A DNA stretch of 64,000 nucleotides from Tritonibacter litoralis. Its GTDB lineage: Bacteria > Pseudomonadota > Alphaproteobacteria > Rhodobacterales > Rhodobacteraceae. Shown here piece after piece: positions 27,799-36,250 of the stretch (positions are counted from its first letter, which is position 1; each line of letters opens with the position of its first letter). The notes below the pieces were generated by a model, which saw only the letters and a list, made by a program, of their open reading frames with translations, did no database searches and was not told where the DNA came from. Made by a program: the position numbers and the translations under genes. Location: positions 247,191-311,190 of the forward strand of contig NZ_WIBF01000002.1 of NCBI RefSeq assembly GCF_009496005.1, in the 5' to 3' direction.

Positions 27799-29268
27799 GT
27801 GGCACGCGCGATAATGATTCAAGGCACCGGCAGCAATGTTGGCAAATCTTTGATCGTGGCCGGGCTGGCACGCGCCTTTACACGGCGGGGGCTGAAGGTG
27901 GCTCCGTTCAAACCCCAGAACATGTCCAACAACGCCGCTGTGACGCCCGAGGGGGGCGAAATTGGTCGGGCGCAGGCTTTGCAGGCGCGGGCTGCGGGGC
28001 GCGATCCTCACACGGATATGAACCCGATCCTTCTGAAGCCCGAAACGGACACAGGCGCGCAGGTAATTGTACACGGCCAGCGGCGCGGCACTCGGGCAGC
28101 CGGATCTTTCATGCGGGACAAAACAGGCCTGCTGGAGGCGGCACTGGAGAGTTTTCACCGCTTGGCAGCCGACTCAGATCTGGTGCTGATAGAGGGCGCA
28201 GGCTCGCCCGCAGAGACCAATCTGCGCAAAGGCGACATTGCCAATATGGGGTTCGCGCAGGCCGCGGACGTGCCGGTGGTCTTGATGGGGGACATTCACC
28301 GGGGGGGCGTGATCGCACAGATTGTGGGCACGCAGGCGGTTTTGGACACCGAAGACCAAGAGAAGATCGTCGGCTTTGCCGTCAACCGATTTCGCGGTGA
28401 CCTCAGCCTGTTTGACGCTGGCCGCGATGACATCGCCGCCCGCACCGGCTGGCCGTCCCTTGGTGTGATCCCGTGGTTCTGGGACGCGTGGAAGTTTCCC
28501 GCCGAAGACAGTATGGACATAGCCTCCCGCTCAGGCGGCAAGTTTAAGATTGTGGTGCCCCAGCTTGAGCGGATGGCCAATTTCGACGATCTGGACCCGC
28601 TGGTGGCGGAACCGGACGTCAGTGTGGAGATGGTGCCAACGGGCAAAGCGCTTCCGGGGGACGCGGATCTGGTGCTGCTGCCGGGGAGCAAGTCCACCTT
28701 AGGCGATCTCGCGTTTCTGCGGGCGCAGGGATGGGATATCGACATCTTGGCCCATCATCGGCGCGGTGGCCACGTGCTGGGCCTGTGCGGGGGCTACCAG
28801 ATGCTCGGGCACAGCATTGAAGACCCCGATGGCGTGGACGGGCGGCCAGGGCAGGCCGCGGGGCTTGGGCTCTTGGACGTGGAGACCGTGATGGCCGGCG
28901 ACAAGAGGGTCACACTGACAAAGGCTTCGACATTGGATGGGAACCTGCCGGTTTCAGGGTATGAAATCCATATGGGCCGCACCACGGGGGCCGATTGTGA
29001 TCGCGCCTGGCTTAGGATTGCCGACCGCCCAGAAGGCGCACAATCCTCAAATGGGCGGGTGCGCGGGACCTACCTGCATGGGCTGTTTGCCTCGGACCGG
29101 TTTCGGGCGCATTTTCTAGAAGAACTGGGTGGATGCGGCACCGTGCAGTATGATGCGGAGGTTGAAACGGCGCTCGACGATCTGGCGGATCATCTGGAGC
29201 GTTATATGGACTTGGATCAGATCTATGCCCTGTCACAGACGGTAAAGTCGAACCCAAAGCAGAGTTAG
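27799..29268 (+). CDS. cobQ: Cobyric acid synthase
   Basis: A 489-residue glutamine-dependent amidotransferase that amidates four carboxylates of adenosylcobyrinic a,c-diamide in cobalamin synthesis. The N-terminal dethiobiotin-synthetase-like domain opens with [12 protein letters not shown]. The C-terminal glutaminase has the nucleophile in [11 protein letters not shown] and the late histidine in GTYLHGLF. The start is GTG at 27799, matching the usual [10 protein letters not shown]-terminus; the ATG at 27814 is less likely. No cobalamin riboswitch or other cob genes are visible. Confidence 0.96.
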   Translation: MARAIMIQGTGSNVGKSLIVAGLARAFTRRGLKVAPFKPQNMSNNAAVTPEGGEIGRAQALQARAAGRDPHTDMNPILLKPETDTGAQVIVHGQRRGTRAAGSFMRDKTGLLEAALESFHRLAADSDLVLIEGAGSPAETNLRKGDIANMGFAQAADVPVVLMGDIHRGGVIAQIVGTQAVLDTEDQEKIVGFAVNRFRGDLSLFDAGRDDIAARTGWPSLGVIPWFWDAWKFPAEDSMDIASRSGGKFKIVVPQLERMANFDDLDPLVAEPDVSVEMVPTGKALPGDADLVLLPGSKSTLGDLAFLRAQGWDIDILAHHRRGGHVLGLCGGYQMLGHSIEDPDGVDGRPGQAAGLGLLDVETVMAGDKRVTLTKASTLDGNLPVSGYEIHMGRTTGADCDRAWLRIADRPEGAQSSNGRVRGTYLHGLFASDRFRAHFLEELGGCGTVQYDAEVETALDDLADHLERYMDLDQIYALSQTVKSNPKQS

Positions 29269-29299
29269 CGTCGAATGCCACATGGACCAAAAGCTCCCG

Positions 29300-29400
29300 C
29301 GTCCTTAGCCACCATCGGCTTTTGCCGATGCCGCCTGCGGCCTTGGGCGTGGTTCTCCTGAAAAGGAGAACGGAGCTGGGCGGGAGATCCTGCTGAACGG
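29300..29400. ncRNA. Candidate structured RNA or repeat with stacked hairpins
   Basis: Within the 244-base gap after cobQ there are two perfect hairpins: CATCGGC-TTTT-GCCGATG (29313-29330) and GTTCTCCT-GAAA-AGGAGAAC (29352-29371), the second capped by a GNRA-type tetraloop. A CCGC/GCGG pairing lies between them. Neither carries a T-run, so they do not look like terminators. Strand, ends and expression are unknown, and the region could instead be a dispersed genomic repeat. Confidence 0.35.
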
Positions 29401-29512
29401 ATGCGCGGATTTGGTGTTTTGAAAAAAAGCGATACCACAACTGCATTCACCGCCATCGGAGGTGAAACGCCTTCGTCAAAGTCTGTAAGTGACAGTGCGA
29501 CCGGCGTTTACA

Positions 29513-30643
29513 TCACAAGAGATTGTGCGAGGCCAAGGCCCGGTGGATCTCGCGACGGACCAGCTTACGGACATTGCGGGTGATTTTTTCCCCCAGCGCG
29601 CCTTGCAGCTCTTGGCGGACAATGTCCAAAACCATGTCCCGCAGCGCGTCTTCATCCAGAAGCGTGGTTTCATCATCCGTCATTTCAAAGAAAGCAGCCT
29701 CAGAGACACTGTCTTCAATGTCCTGCGCAACCGTTTCGACCACTGTTTCGGTCAAGGGCTCCGCCAAATCCTCTGTCGATGCAGCTCCCTCAGAGCGTTC
29801 AATCGCCGAATGCGCGCTGCCTTCGCTCTGATCTTTGGCTCCAGAGACTGGTTGCCCCTCTGCCCAGGCCTTTTGCTCTTTCGACTGTGAGCTGGCGCCA
29901 AAAGGACCGGCTTGGCTGGCATCCGGTTCCCAGAGGGTCTGCGCGGGATCTTGGCCAGTTGCGGCTTCCATCTCGGCAATCTTACGTACAACCGCAGCGG
30001 CCCGGTGGCGTGCAGATGCGTTGTGGAGTTGCGTCACATCTGCTGATGACACAGGCTGTGCGTCTGCCGCATCCACCTGGTCTTCGCCTGCACCAGCAGC
30101 TGCGTCATGATCCTCTGCCGCGCGAAACAAAGTCCCATCGGGATTTTTCCACGCCGGGTCGTCCGCAGCCACAGGGTCCACGTCTTGCGCGGTTTCAGAA
30201 GCCTCAGCCTCCTGTCCCGCAGCATTCTCAGCTTGGGCACTATCGACCTCAGTCTCCTTTACCTCAGGGTCCTTGACACCATTGGGATGACGCATATGGA
30301 ACACATCCGAGGTTGCGGCACGCGCAACTGTGTGCTCATGATCAAGAAAGGCCACAGCTTTGTCTTGCCCCGCAGGATCACCAATTTGCCCTGCTTCAGC
30401 CACCCCGCCGATATCTGGAGCCTTGACCAAATCATCGTTCGGAAAATGCCCGTCATCAGCTTTCGGAGCATTGGCATTAGGGGATGCGGGAACACGCAGA
30501 GCCGGCGTCAGCACCAGCCGTGGACGCGACGTTTCAGGTCGCGTGGGTCTGTCCGGGCGCGCGGATCTGTTTTCTTCGCTAACTAAGCGACGAATAGAAG
30601 AAAGTACGTCTTCGACGCCTGCGTGCTCTAGGGGACCTGACAT
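29513..30643 (-). CDS. PopZ-like polar scaffold candidate (acidic, disordered centre)
   Basis: A 376-residue protein in three parts. A short N-terminal amphipathic helix (VEDVLSSIRRLVSEEN, residues 10-25) closely follows the pattern of PopZ and DUF2497 proteins. About 300 residues of Asp/Glu/Ala-rich, low-complexity sequence come next. A C-terminal helical block (about 328-372, LRDMVLDIVRQELQGALGEK then VRKLVRREI) resembles the PopZ oligomerisation helices. It follows tolC and pcm, an order I recall for popZ in other Alphaproteobacteria. PopZ organises the cell pole. Direct homology is not proven. Confidence 0.6.
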   Translation of the reverse strand: MSGPLEHAGVEDVLSSIRRLVSEENRSARPDRPTRPETSRPRLVLTPALRVPASPNANAPKADDGHFPNDDLVKAPDIGGVAEAGQIGDPAGQDKAVAFLDHEHTVARAATSDVFHMRHPNGVKDPEVKETEVDSAQAENAAGQEAEASETAQDVDPVAADDPAWKNPDGTLFRAAEDHDAAAGAGEDQVDAADAQPVSSADVTQLHNASARHRAAAVVRKIAEMEAATGQDPAQTLWEPDASQAGPFGASSQSKEQKAWAEGQPVSGAKDQSEGSAHSAIERSEGAASTEDLAEPLTETVVETVAQDIEDSVSEAAFFEMTDDETTLLDEDALRDMVLDIVRQELQGALGEKITRNVRKLVRREIHRALASHNLL

Positions 30644-30691
30644 GTTTTCCTTACTACACTACTCTGGCCTCTTTTCGAGACTGTAGCCTGC

Positions 30692-30725
30692 GTCGGGGCA
30701 TCCGACAACTCTGGAATGCCCCGAC
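30692..30725. other. Perfect hairpin between tolC and the PopZ-like gene
   Basis: GTCGGGGCAT and ATGCCCCGAC are perfect 10-base arms around a 14-base loop. There is no T-run, so it may be an attenuator or an mRNA-stabilising/processing hairpin and not a full terminator. Confidence 0.55.
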
Positions 30726-30738
30726 ATTTGATCGGAAT

Positions 30739-32187
30739 TTATTGCTTGCCCAGTGCCTTCAGAACACGGTCCAGATCCTTGCCCCGTTTGGTGGCTGGGA
30801 TTGGCGCGCCTTTGACCAGATTGTAATAGAGCGTGGGGTCATAGATCTCGACCGCAAGGCCCAGATGCTCGGCCGTCAACAGGCCTTGGGTTTGCAGCAA
30901 ATCATAAGCAGCCAGGGACAGGTTCGCGCGTGCCTGCACTCGGTCAACCTGTGCATCCAACAGTTCTTGCTCCGCTTCCAGAACATCCAATGTGGTACGC
31001 GCACCCAGCGTGGCTTCTTCGCGGACCCCATCAAAGGCGACGCGCGCAGAACGCACCTGCTGCTCAGAGGACGTCAAGCTGGCGCGGGTGGCATTCAGGC
31101 TTGCAAAGGCAGAGGACACGCCCTGTTCGATTTGGCGTTGAACCGTGATCAGAACACCTTTTTCTGCATCCAGACGCGCACGGTCCGCCCGCAGCGCCGA
31201 TTGACGACCGCCGCCTGCGTAAATTGTCTGGCCTAGTTCCAGAGACACCCCGCGGGTGTCTGTATCGGTGCGTTGGTTAAAGGTCTGCGTGTGGCCCAAG
31301 TCGCCGCGCAAGGTGATCGACGGGCCAAGCGCGGAGCGCGTGCTTTCCACCCGAAGCTCTGCGGATTTCACCGCATGCTGTTGTGACAACAACGAGGGGT
31401 GGTTGCGGCGGGCCAGATTTTGCGCATCGGCTTCCGAGCGGGTTGCGCTTGGCAAGGGCGGTTGGCCTTGGGTGGCGCCCGGCTCACGGCCAACCACTTG
31501 TTTATAAACAGCCTGTGCAGACGCCAGATCACCGCGTGCCTGGGTCAGTTCTGCTTGCGCACCGGCAACACGGCTTTCCGCAAGCGCCACATCCGTCCGG
31601 GTCACCTCTCCCACTTCAAATCGATCCTGCGCAGCGCGCAGTTCTTCGCGCAGCAAACGCAAGTTGTTGCTGCGCAGACGCACGTTTTCCTCTTGGAACA
31701 AGACGCTGACGTACGCGGTTACCGCGCTGAACAACACCTGCTGTTCCACGTCCAGAAGGCTTTGACGCGTGGCCAAAACGGCTTCTTGTGCGGCGCGTTT
31801 GGTGAACGCGCGCTGGCCGCCGTCCCAAAGAACCCAGGACAAGTTAATGGTCGCCGCGAATGTGTTATTGTCACCATCCTGCAACCCACCAAGTGCGGTA
31901 GGCGAACGTGTATACCGATGGGACGCGGTCAGGGCCCAGTTGACGATCGGGCGCATGGACGCAACAGCTGACGCCACGTCCTCATCCGCCACACGCAGCA
32001 ATGCACGGTTCTGTTCCAGCAGACCACTGGTCTTGTAGGCCCCGATCAGAGCGTCAGACAAGTTATCTGCCCGCAAATCATTCGGTGCGACAAGCACAGC
32101 CAACATACTGCCAGCCAAGGCCAAAGCGCGCACGGACCGTTTAGAGCCGCTTGTTCGGGTTCGTTTTGCAAAAATGGTCGTCAGCAT
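30739..32187 (-). CDS. tolC: TolC-family outer membrane efflux protein
   Basis: A 482-residue outer-membrane channel with two OEP repeats. A signal peptide (about 34 residues, ending in ADN) precedes NLSDALIGAYKTSGLLEQNRALLRV, and the second repeat contains RRNHPSLLSQQHAVKSAE. The C-terminus includes LEAEQELLDAQVDRVQARAN, a typical coiled-coil hairpin. It pairs with inner-membrane pumps for type I secretion or drug export. The ATG at 32187 gives a proper signal peptide and follows AGGTGA. It sits between pcm and the PopZ-like gene. Confidence 0.95.
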   Translation of the reverse strand: MLTTIFAKRTRTSGSKRSVRALALAGSMLAVLVAPNDLRADNLSDALIGAYKTSGLLEQNRALLRVADEDVASAVASMRPIVNWALTASHRYTRSPTALGGLQDGDNNTFAATINLSWVLWDGGQRAFTKRAAQEAVLATRQSLLDVEQQVLFSAVTAYVSVLFQEENVRLRSNNLRLLREELRAAQDRFEVGEVTRTDVALAESRVAGAQAELTQARGDLASAQAVYKQVVGREPGATQGQPPLPSATRSEADAQNLARRNHPSLLSQQHAVKSAELRVESTRSALGPSITLRGDLGHTQTFNQRTDTDTRGVSLELGQTIYAGGGRQSALRADRARLDAEKGVLITVQRQIEQGVSSAFASLNATRASLTSSEQQVRSARVAFDGVREEATLGARTTLDVLEAEQELLDAQVDRVQARANLSLAAYDLLQTQGLLTAEHLGLAVEIYDPTLYYNLVKGAPIPATKRGKDLDRVLKALGKQ

Positions 32188-32350
32188 TTCTCTGTCACCT
32201 ATCTGCCGCCCTGTCCCTTTTTTCAGGGATTTGACGTGAATTCCAACATGACCTTTCGGCCTCACCTTCTGGCCAGACCGATCCATCAATCACAATAATC
32301 GTCCAGAGCCACAAAAGCCCGAAACGACCGCCCTCACAAACACATTCGTT

Positions 32351-33004
32351 TTAGAGCGCGAATTCTTTGGCAGCTTCGAAACCGGGCAGAACCGGCGCGG
32401 TGGCATTAAAAGCAAAGCGCCAGGAAATTGCGCCATTTGCTTTGTAGCCGATTTTCACTTCCCCCAAGGCCCCAGTCATCATGAGTGCAGCAATGCGCCC
32501 ACCCTCTTTTAACTGTGACATAATTTCTTCTGGCAATGTTTCCACTGCTTCTTGCACCATGATCACGTCATAGGGGCCATGCTCTGCCGCACCCTGGGCC
32601 AAGGGGCCCTGGTGTACGATGGCATTATCCGCCCCAACATCTGACAACAGCGATGCAGCTTCGCTGCCCATGGTTTCATCTTCTTCAACACCAATGACCA
32701 TTTGCGCCATACGCGCAATCACCGCGGTGGAATAACCAAGCCCACAACCCAGATCGAGCACCAGCTCATCATTGCTGATATCCAGCGCATCCAGCGTTTT
32801 GCCCAGAGTGCGCGCCTCGACCAAAACACGACCATTGCCCAACGGCACGTTCTGATCCGCATAGGCCCCTTCGGCCTGCGCATCCGGCACAAACGCCTCA
32901 CGCGGGACCGCCAGCATCGCCTCGATGATCGGATATTTGGTGACATCCGACGGGCGAACCTGAGTATCAACCATCATGCGACGGCGTTCAGCGAAATCGG
33001 TCAT
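32351..33004 (-). CDS. pcm: Protein-L-isoaspartate O-methyltransferase
   Basis: A 217-residue SAM-dependent methyltransferase that initiates repair of isoaspartyl residues. Motif I is VLDLGCGLGYSTAVIA, and the N-terminal MVDTQVRPSDVT is typical of the alphaproteobacterial form, which commonly precedes tolC. It is slightly divergent from E. coli Pcm, and some members may not have the classical repair activity. Confidence 0.9.
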   Translation of the reverse strand: MTDFAERRRMMVDTQVRPSDVTKYPIIEAMLAVPREAFVPDAQAEGAYADQNVPLGNGRVLVEARTLGKTLDALDISNDELVLDLGCGLGYSTAVIARMAQMVIGVEEDETMGSEAASLLSDVGADNAIVHQGPLAQGAAEHGPYDVIMVQEAVETLPEEIMSQLKEGGRIAALMMTGALGEVKIGYKANGAISWRFAFNATAPVLPGFEAAKEFAL

Positions 33005-33108
33005 GAGAACAGCTCGTTTATCCTTAGCGTTTCCTCACTTGTGCCACAGCAGACTCGGTTGGGCAACAAGTCAGCATCTATTTGCCGGGCATCTGTGGCC
33101 GCAGCAAC

Positions 33109-33645
33109 TCATTTTCGTTTTACAAATTTGGTTAAGATAACAATACGCTGCCCTTCGACCCGACCTTCGATGTGTTCGGGATTGTCCGCAACCAGAGAGA
33201 TATTGCGCACAGCCGTGCCGCGTTTGGCTGTAAAACCGGCCCCTTTGACCGGCAGATCCTTGATCAGAACAACCGTATCCCCCGCCGCCAAAGGCGCGCC
33301 ATTGCTGTCCTTATGCGCCGATGCGGCAGGTGCGGCATCGACCCAGGCCTGCGTTTCTTCGTCCAGCCACAGCTGTTCTGCCAGATCGCGGGCCCAGTCC
33401 TCCCCTTCCAGCCGTTTCAACAGGCGCGCCGACTGCACCTGAACGGCCGGTGTCTCACTCCACATGGCCGTGGCCAAACAGCGCCAGTGGTTCGGATCCA
33501 GCTCGCCTGCGATCTGATCGCGGCAGGTGGCACAAATCTGAATACTGGCCTCAGCCGGTCCACCCGTCACATCAAAAGCAGCAAGCGGCGCATCCGCAGA
33601 ACAAAGTTGGCAAGTCACAATTGAAACGGGCTCCGATGAAGTCAA
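33109..33645 (-). CDS. PhnA-like zinc-ribbon protein
   Basis: A 178-residue protein. The N-terminal zinc ribbon is CQLCSADAP ... CATCRDQI (two CxxC pairs), and the C-terminal SH3-like domain contains GDTVVLIKDLPVKGAGFTAKRGTAVRNI. This is the PhnA/YjdM family, which despite the name has no established role in phosphonate use. Monocistronic by appearance. Confidence 0.88.
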   Translation of the reverse strand: MTSSEPVSIVTCQLCSADAPLAAFDVTGGPAEASIQICATCRDQIAGELDPNHWRCLATAMWSETPAVQVQSARLLKRLEGEDWARDLAEQLWLDEETQAWVDAAPAASAHKDSNGAPLAAGDTVVLIKDLPVKGAGFTAKRGTAVRNISLVADNPEHIEGRVEGQRIVILTKFVKRK

Positions 33646-33760
33646 TCCTGCAGCCCGTGTAGATCAGCGCTGTTCCCGTGAAAACCCGGCAAAAGGATTT
33701 ACCGCAGCGAATGCGCAGGATTTCAGCAAAACCTGCGCAGAACGTCCCCCAGCAAACCGT

Positions 33761-33940
33761 TCAGTTATAAAGGCTTTTGGCCACCGCCCAGCTGACCGGC
33801 AGCGCGGCGACAAAGCCCAGGCCCGCGCCCACCAAAATGGCCGCAGCAGAGGTATAGCCCATCACAAGGGCCGCTATCACCCCTACCCCGCAAAGCGTTG
33901 CACCAATAAACACGTGAAGGATCAGAGCCAGCCGTAACAT
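33761..33940 (-). CDS. Small two-helix membrane protein
   Basis: A 59-residue protein, nearly all hydrophobic, with helices at about residues 3-25 and 30-53. The ATG at 33940 is preceded by AAAAGGGGGCGAC, a strong ribosome site that decides the start over the ATG at 34021. No family recognised. Confidence 0.7.
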   Translation of the reverse strand: MLRLALILHVFIGATLCGVGVIAALVMGYTSAAAILVGAGLGFVAALPVSWAVAKSLYN

Positions 33941-34147
33941 GTCGCCCCCTTTTGAAGCCATAACACCAAGGTTTCCGCCATCCTGCCAAATCCTGCGCCG
34001 CGTGGCCTTGATCTGGATCACGGTTCGGTGTGCCGCCCCAGCGGGTCAAGCGACCTTGCCAAGGGGGGCGGTTTCAGGGAATGTCGGCCCGACAGAAAAC
34101 GACCTGCGCCGCCTTTTCAAAAGGCGCGCCGCGAGATGGAGACCCAG

Positions 34148-34285
34148 ATGACCCGCGCCACGCTTTTGATCCTTGCCCTTTTTGCCCTGGCCGCCTGCGA
34201 GACCGCCAAAGGCGCCGGCCGCGATATCGAGAAGGCCGGCCAGGCCATCGGCAAAGCGGCCACGGACGTGCAGCAGGCGCTCTGA
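34148..34285 (+). CDS. Entericidin A/B-like lipoprotein
   Basis: A 45-residue lipoprotein precursor. The signal peptide ends in lipobox LAAC (cysteine at 17), followed by ETAKGAGRDIEKAGQAIGKAA, the pattern of entericidin-family peptides. These small lipoproteins are associated with stress and, in enterobacteria, programmed lysis. Ribosome site GGAG precedes the ATG at 34148. Confidence 0.85.
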   Translation: MTRATLLILALFALAACETAKGAGRDIEKAGQAIGKAATDVQQAL

Positions 34286-34417
34286 TCCTGGTTCCTGTCT
34301 CTCGCCCAGCAAAAGGCACATCTGCCCTGCGTCAATCTGGCGGCTACAGCCTACCCCGCCCTTGGCGTACCCCTCCGCGCGGACCATACGCTGTTGACCG
34401 CATCAAGGAGAGAGAAG

Positions 34418-34558
34418 ATGGACATAAACTGGGTGAATTTCTTCCCGATCGTCTTCCTGCCGTTCAAGCTGATTGTGCTGGGCGTCGGCATGTATTTCGC
34501 CATCAAGTGGCACTATGATCAGGACAAGAAGAAGAAAGAAGAGAGTGCGGGGCAGTAG
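34418..34558 (+). CDS. 46-residue single-pass membrane protein
   Basis: Reading from the ATG at 34418 gives MDINWVNFFPIVFLPF at the N-terminus, one membrane helix to about residue 30, and a highly charged tail (DQDKKKKEESAGQ). It ends at TAG 34556-34558. The start sits behind AAGGAGAGAG, an excellent ribosome site, and 132 bases separate it from the entericidin gene. Function unknown. Confidence 0.75.
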   Translation: MDINWVNFFPIVFLPFKLIVLGVGMYFAIKWHYDQDKKKKEESAGQ

Positions 34559-34680
34559 GCTGATCAAGTTCTAGAAACGTAACTTTCAGCACGAAATTGA
34601 CAAAAGCCCACCCTCCGCAACCATTTAGCTAGCGATGCAACAAGCAAACAAGTTAAAAGGGATGTAAATTGGAGGACGCA

Positions 34681-35748
34681 TTGTCACAAGATTTATCGAC
34701 AGAATGGGACGTAGAGGCCACGGAAGAACCCTACGACAGCGAAGAGAGCCCAGCTCTGGAATTCGAGATTCTTAACTACCCTGCAGACACCACACTTCAG
34801 GGATACGCCCAGCAGCACAAAGATGGCCTATTGCTAGTACCTTCCTTTCAAAGAAAGTTCGTCTGGGATCAAGTCAAGGCTTCGAAGCTCATAGAGTCCT
34901 TTTTGATCGGCTTACCTGTTCCAGGTGTATTTCTCTTTAAGCCGAGGTCGGGTGCCACATACCAAGTCATCGATGGGCACCAGAGAATAACATCCGTAGT
35001 TGCCTTCTTGAACGGTCTAATCGGAGATAAGAAATTTCGCTTGAAGGGCGTATCACCTAAATGGAACAACAAAGCTTTCGACGAGTTGACAGAGGACGAA
35101 CAGTTTAAGCTGCAACAATCGGTTATGCGGGCGACAATCATTCAACAGTTGGACCCGCAAGATGATCGAAGTATTTATATGATTTTTGAACGCCTAAACA
35201 CAGGCGGTATGAATTTGAATCCTATGGAAGTTCGGCGCTGTGTTCATCATGGAGACCTGATCGAAGTACTTGATGAAATTAATACGCACCCAAGCTGGCG
35301 GGCTTGCCTAGGTAAACCCGACCCTGACAAACGGTTTCGTGATGTTGAGCTTCTTTTACGAGTTCTTGCATTCTCTATAAAATGGAATTCTTATGAAAAA
35401 CCTATGAAAGGTTTTCTAAATGATTTCGTAGCAGAGAATAGGTCTGCCCATAACTTAGAAAACACCATTTTTGAATTCAAACGTGCGTGCGACAGAATCG
35501 TTGAAACCTTAGGGGAAAGACCATTTCACCTAAGAGGAAAACTAAACTACGGAGCACTGGATTCTGTTCTCACGGCTTTGATCTCAACGCCTGCGACGCC
35601 GACAGCAGAAAACCTTCAGGGACTTTTTGCCAATGCGGATTTCATTGCTGCGACGAGCGCCAACACTAGCGACCGCTTGGTTGTTCGTAGCAGAATTGAG
35701 AAAGCGATTGAGATTTTAGGCCAGAAAGATGCTCACAAAAACACGTAG
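34681..35748 (+). CDS. DUF262 (ParB/Srx-like) protein of a two-gene module
   Basis: A 355-residue protein with the DUF262 core: FQRKFVW at residues 56-62 and IDGHQR at 97-102, the latter a variant of the usual DGQQR motif. A helical region follows (ERLNTGGMNLNPMEVR and on). There is no DUF1524 HNH domain, unlike full-length GmrSD enzymes. DUF262 proteins are ParB-like NTPase or nuclease domains common in restriction of modified DNA. I took the TTG at 34681, which has GGAGG five bases upstream. The gene is AT-rich and overlaps the HEPN gene by 20 bases. Confidence 0.85.
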   Translation: MSQDLSTEWDVEATEEPYDSEESPALEFEILNYPADTTLQGYAQQHKDGLLLVPSFQRKFVWDQVKASKLIESFLIGLPVPGVFLFKPRSGATYQVIDGHQRITSVVAFLNGLIGDKKFRLKGVSPKWNNKAFDELTEDEQFKLQQSVMRATIIQQLDPQDDRSIYMIFERLNTGGMNLNPMEVRRCVHHGDLIEVLDEINTHPSWRACLGKPDPDKRFRDVELLLRVLAFSIKWNSYEKPMKGFLNDFVAENRSAHNLENTIFEFKRACDRIVETLGERPFHLRGKLNYGALDSVLTALISTPATPTAENLQGLFANADFIAATSANTSDRLVVRSRIEKAIEILGQKDAHKNT

Positions 35749-36199
35749 TACCGCAGCACTTGTTGAAGAACTGATCGACAGATCGGCCTCTCAGGCCCCT
35801 GGAGACCGGGCATTGTTGGAAGCAGTTGTTAGCGGTTATCTTGCTGCCGTTGCTTATGCCGAGGTCGAAAGAACCGTTGAAACCATTCTGACCAATCGGT
35901 TCCAAGAAATAAACGATGAAAAGGTATCCAACTTCATTGCCGAAACTTGGGGCAAGAAACAAGGTCGAATCTCCAAGTCAGATATCGCCAATCTGGCAAA
36001 ACAGTTCGGTGATCAGTGCAAAGCTCAATTCAACAACACTATCGATGCTCAGCACGAAACATTTTATTACAATCTTCTGAAATGTCGCCACGACCTAGCG
36101 CATGGAGAACCCCGGAATGAAACGCTTCTAACAGCAAAAAATGGGATTATCGCCGCAGAAAAACTTTTAGAAGCGCTAGAGCAGTCCATCAAACAATAA
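35729..36199 (+). CDS. HEPN-domain protein, probable RNase
   Basis: A 156-residue helical protein whose RHDLAH (residues 120-125) is the Rx4xH-type active site (R, four residues, H) of HEPN ribonucleases. The surrounding FYYNLLKCRHDLAHGEP is typical of the RiboL-PSP/MAE_28990-like HEPN group. HEPN domains act as RNA-cutting effectors in toxin-antitoxin, abortive-infection and CRISPR systems. The gene starts inside the 3' end of the DUF262 gene, which forces co-translation. A strong terminator follows. Activity is inferred from the motif. Confidence 0.8.
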   Translation: MLTKTRSTAALVEELIDRSASQAPGDRALLEAVVSGYLAAVAYAEVERTVETILTNRFQEINDEKVSNFIAETWGKKQGRISKSDIANLAKQFGDQCKAQFNNTIDAQHETFYYNLLKCRHDLAHGEPRNETLLTAKNGIIAAEKLLEALEQSIKQ

Positions 36200-36221
36200 G
36201 CCCCAAAATCAGAACAATCAT

Positions 36222-36250
36222 AAAAAAAGCCGCCCGAAGGCGGTTTTTTT
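36222..36250. terminator. Bidirectional terminator shared by the HEPN gene and lepA
   Basis: CCGCC and GGCGG arms with a CGAA loop are flanked by runs of A and T on the two sides. It overlaps the lepA stop codon. Confidence 0.88.
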
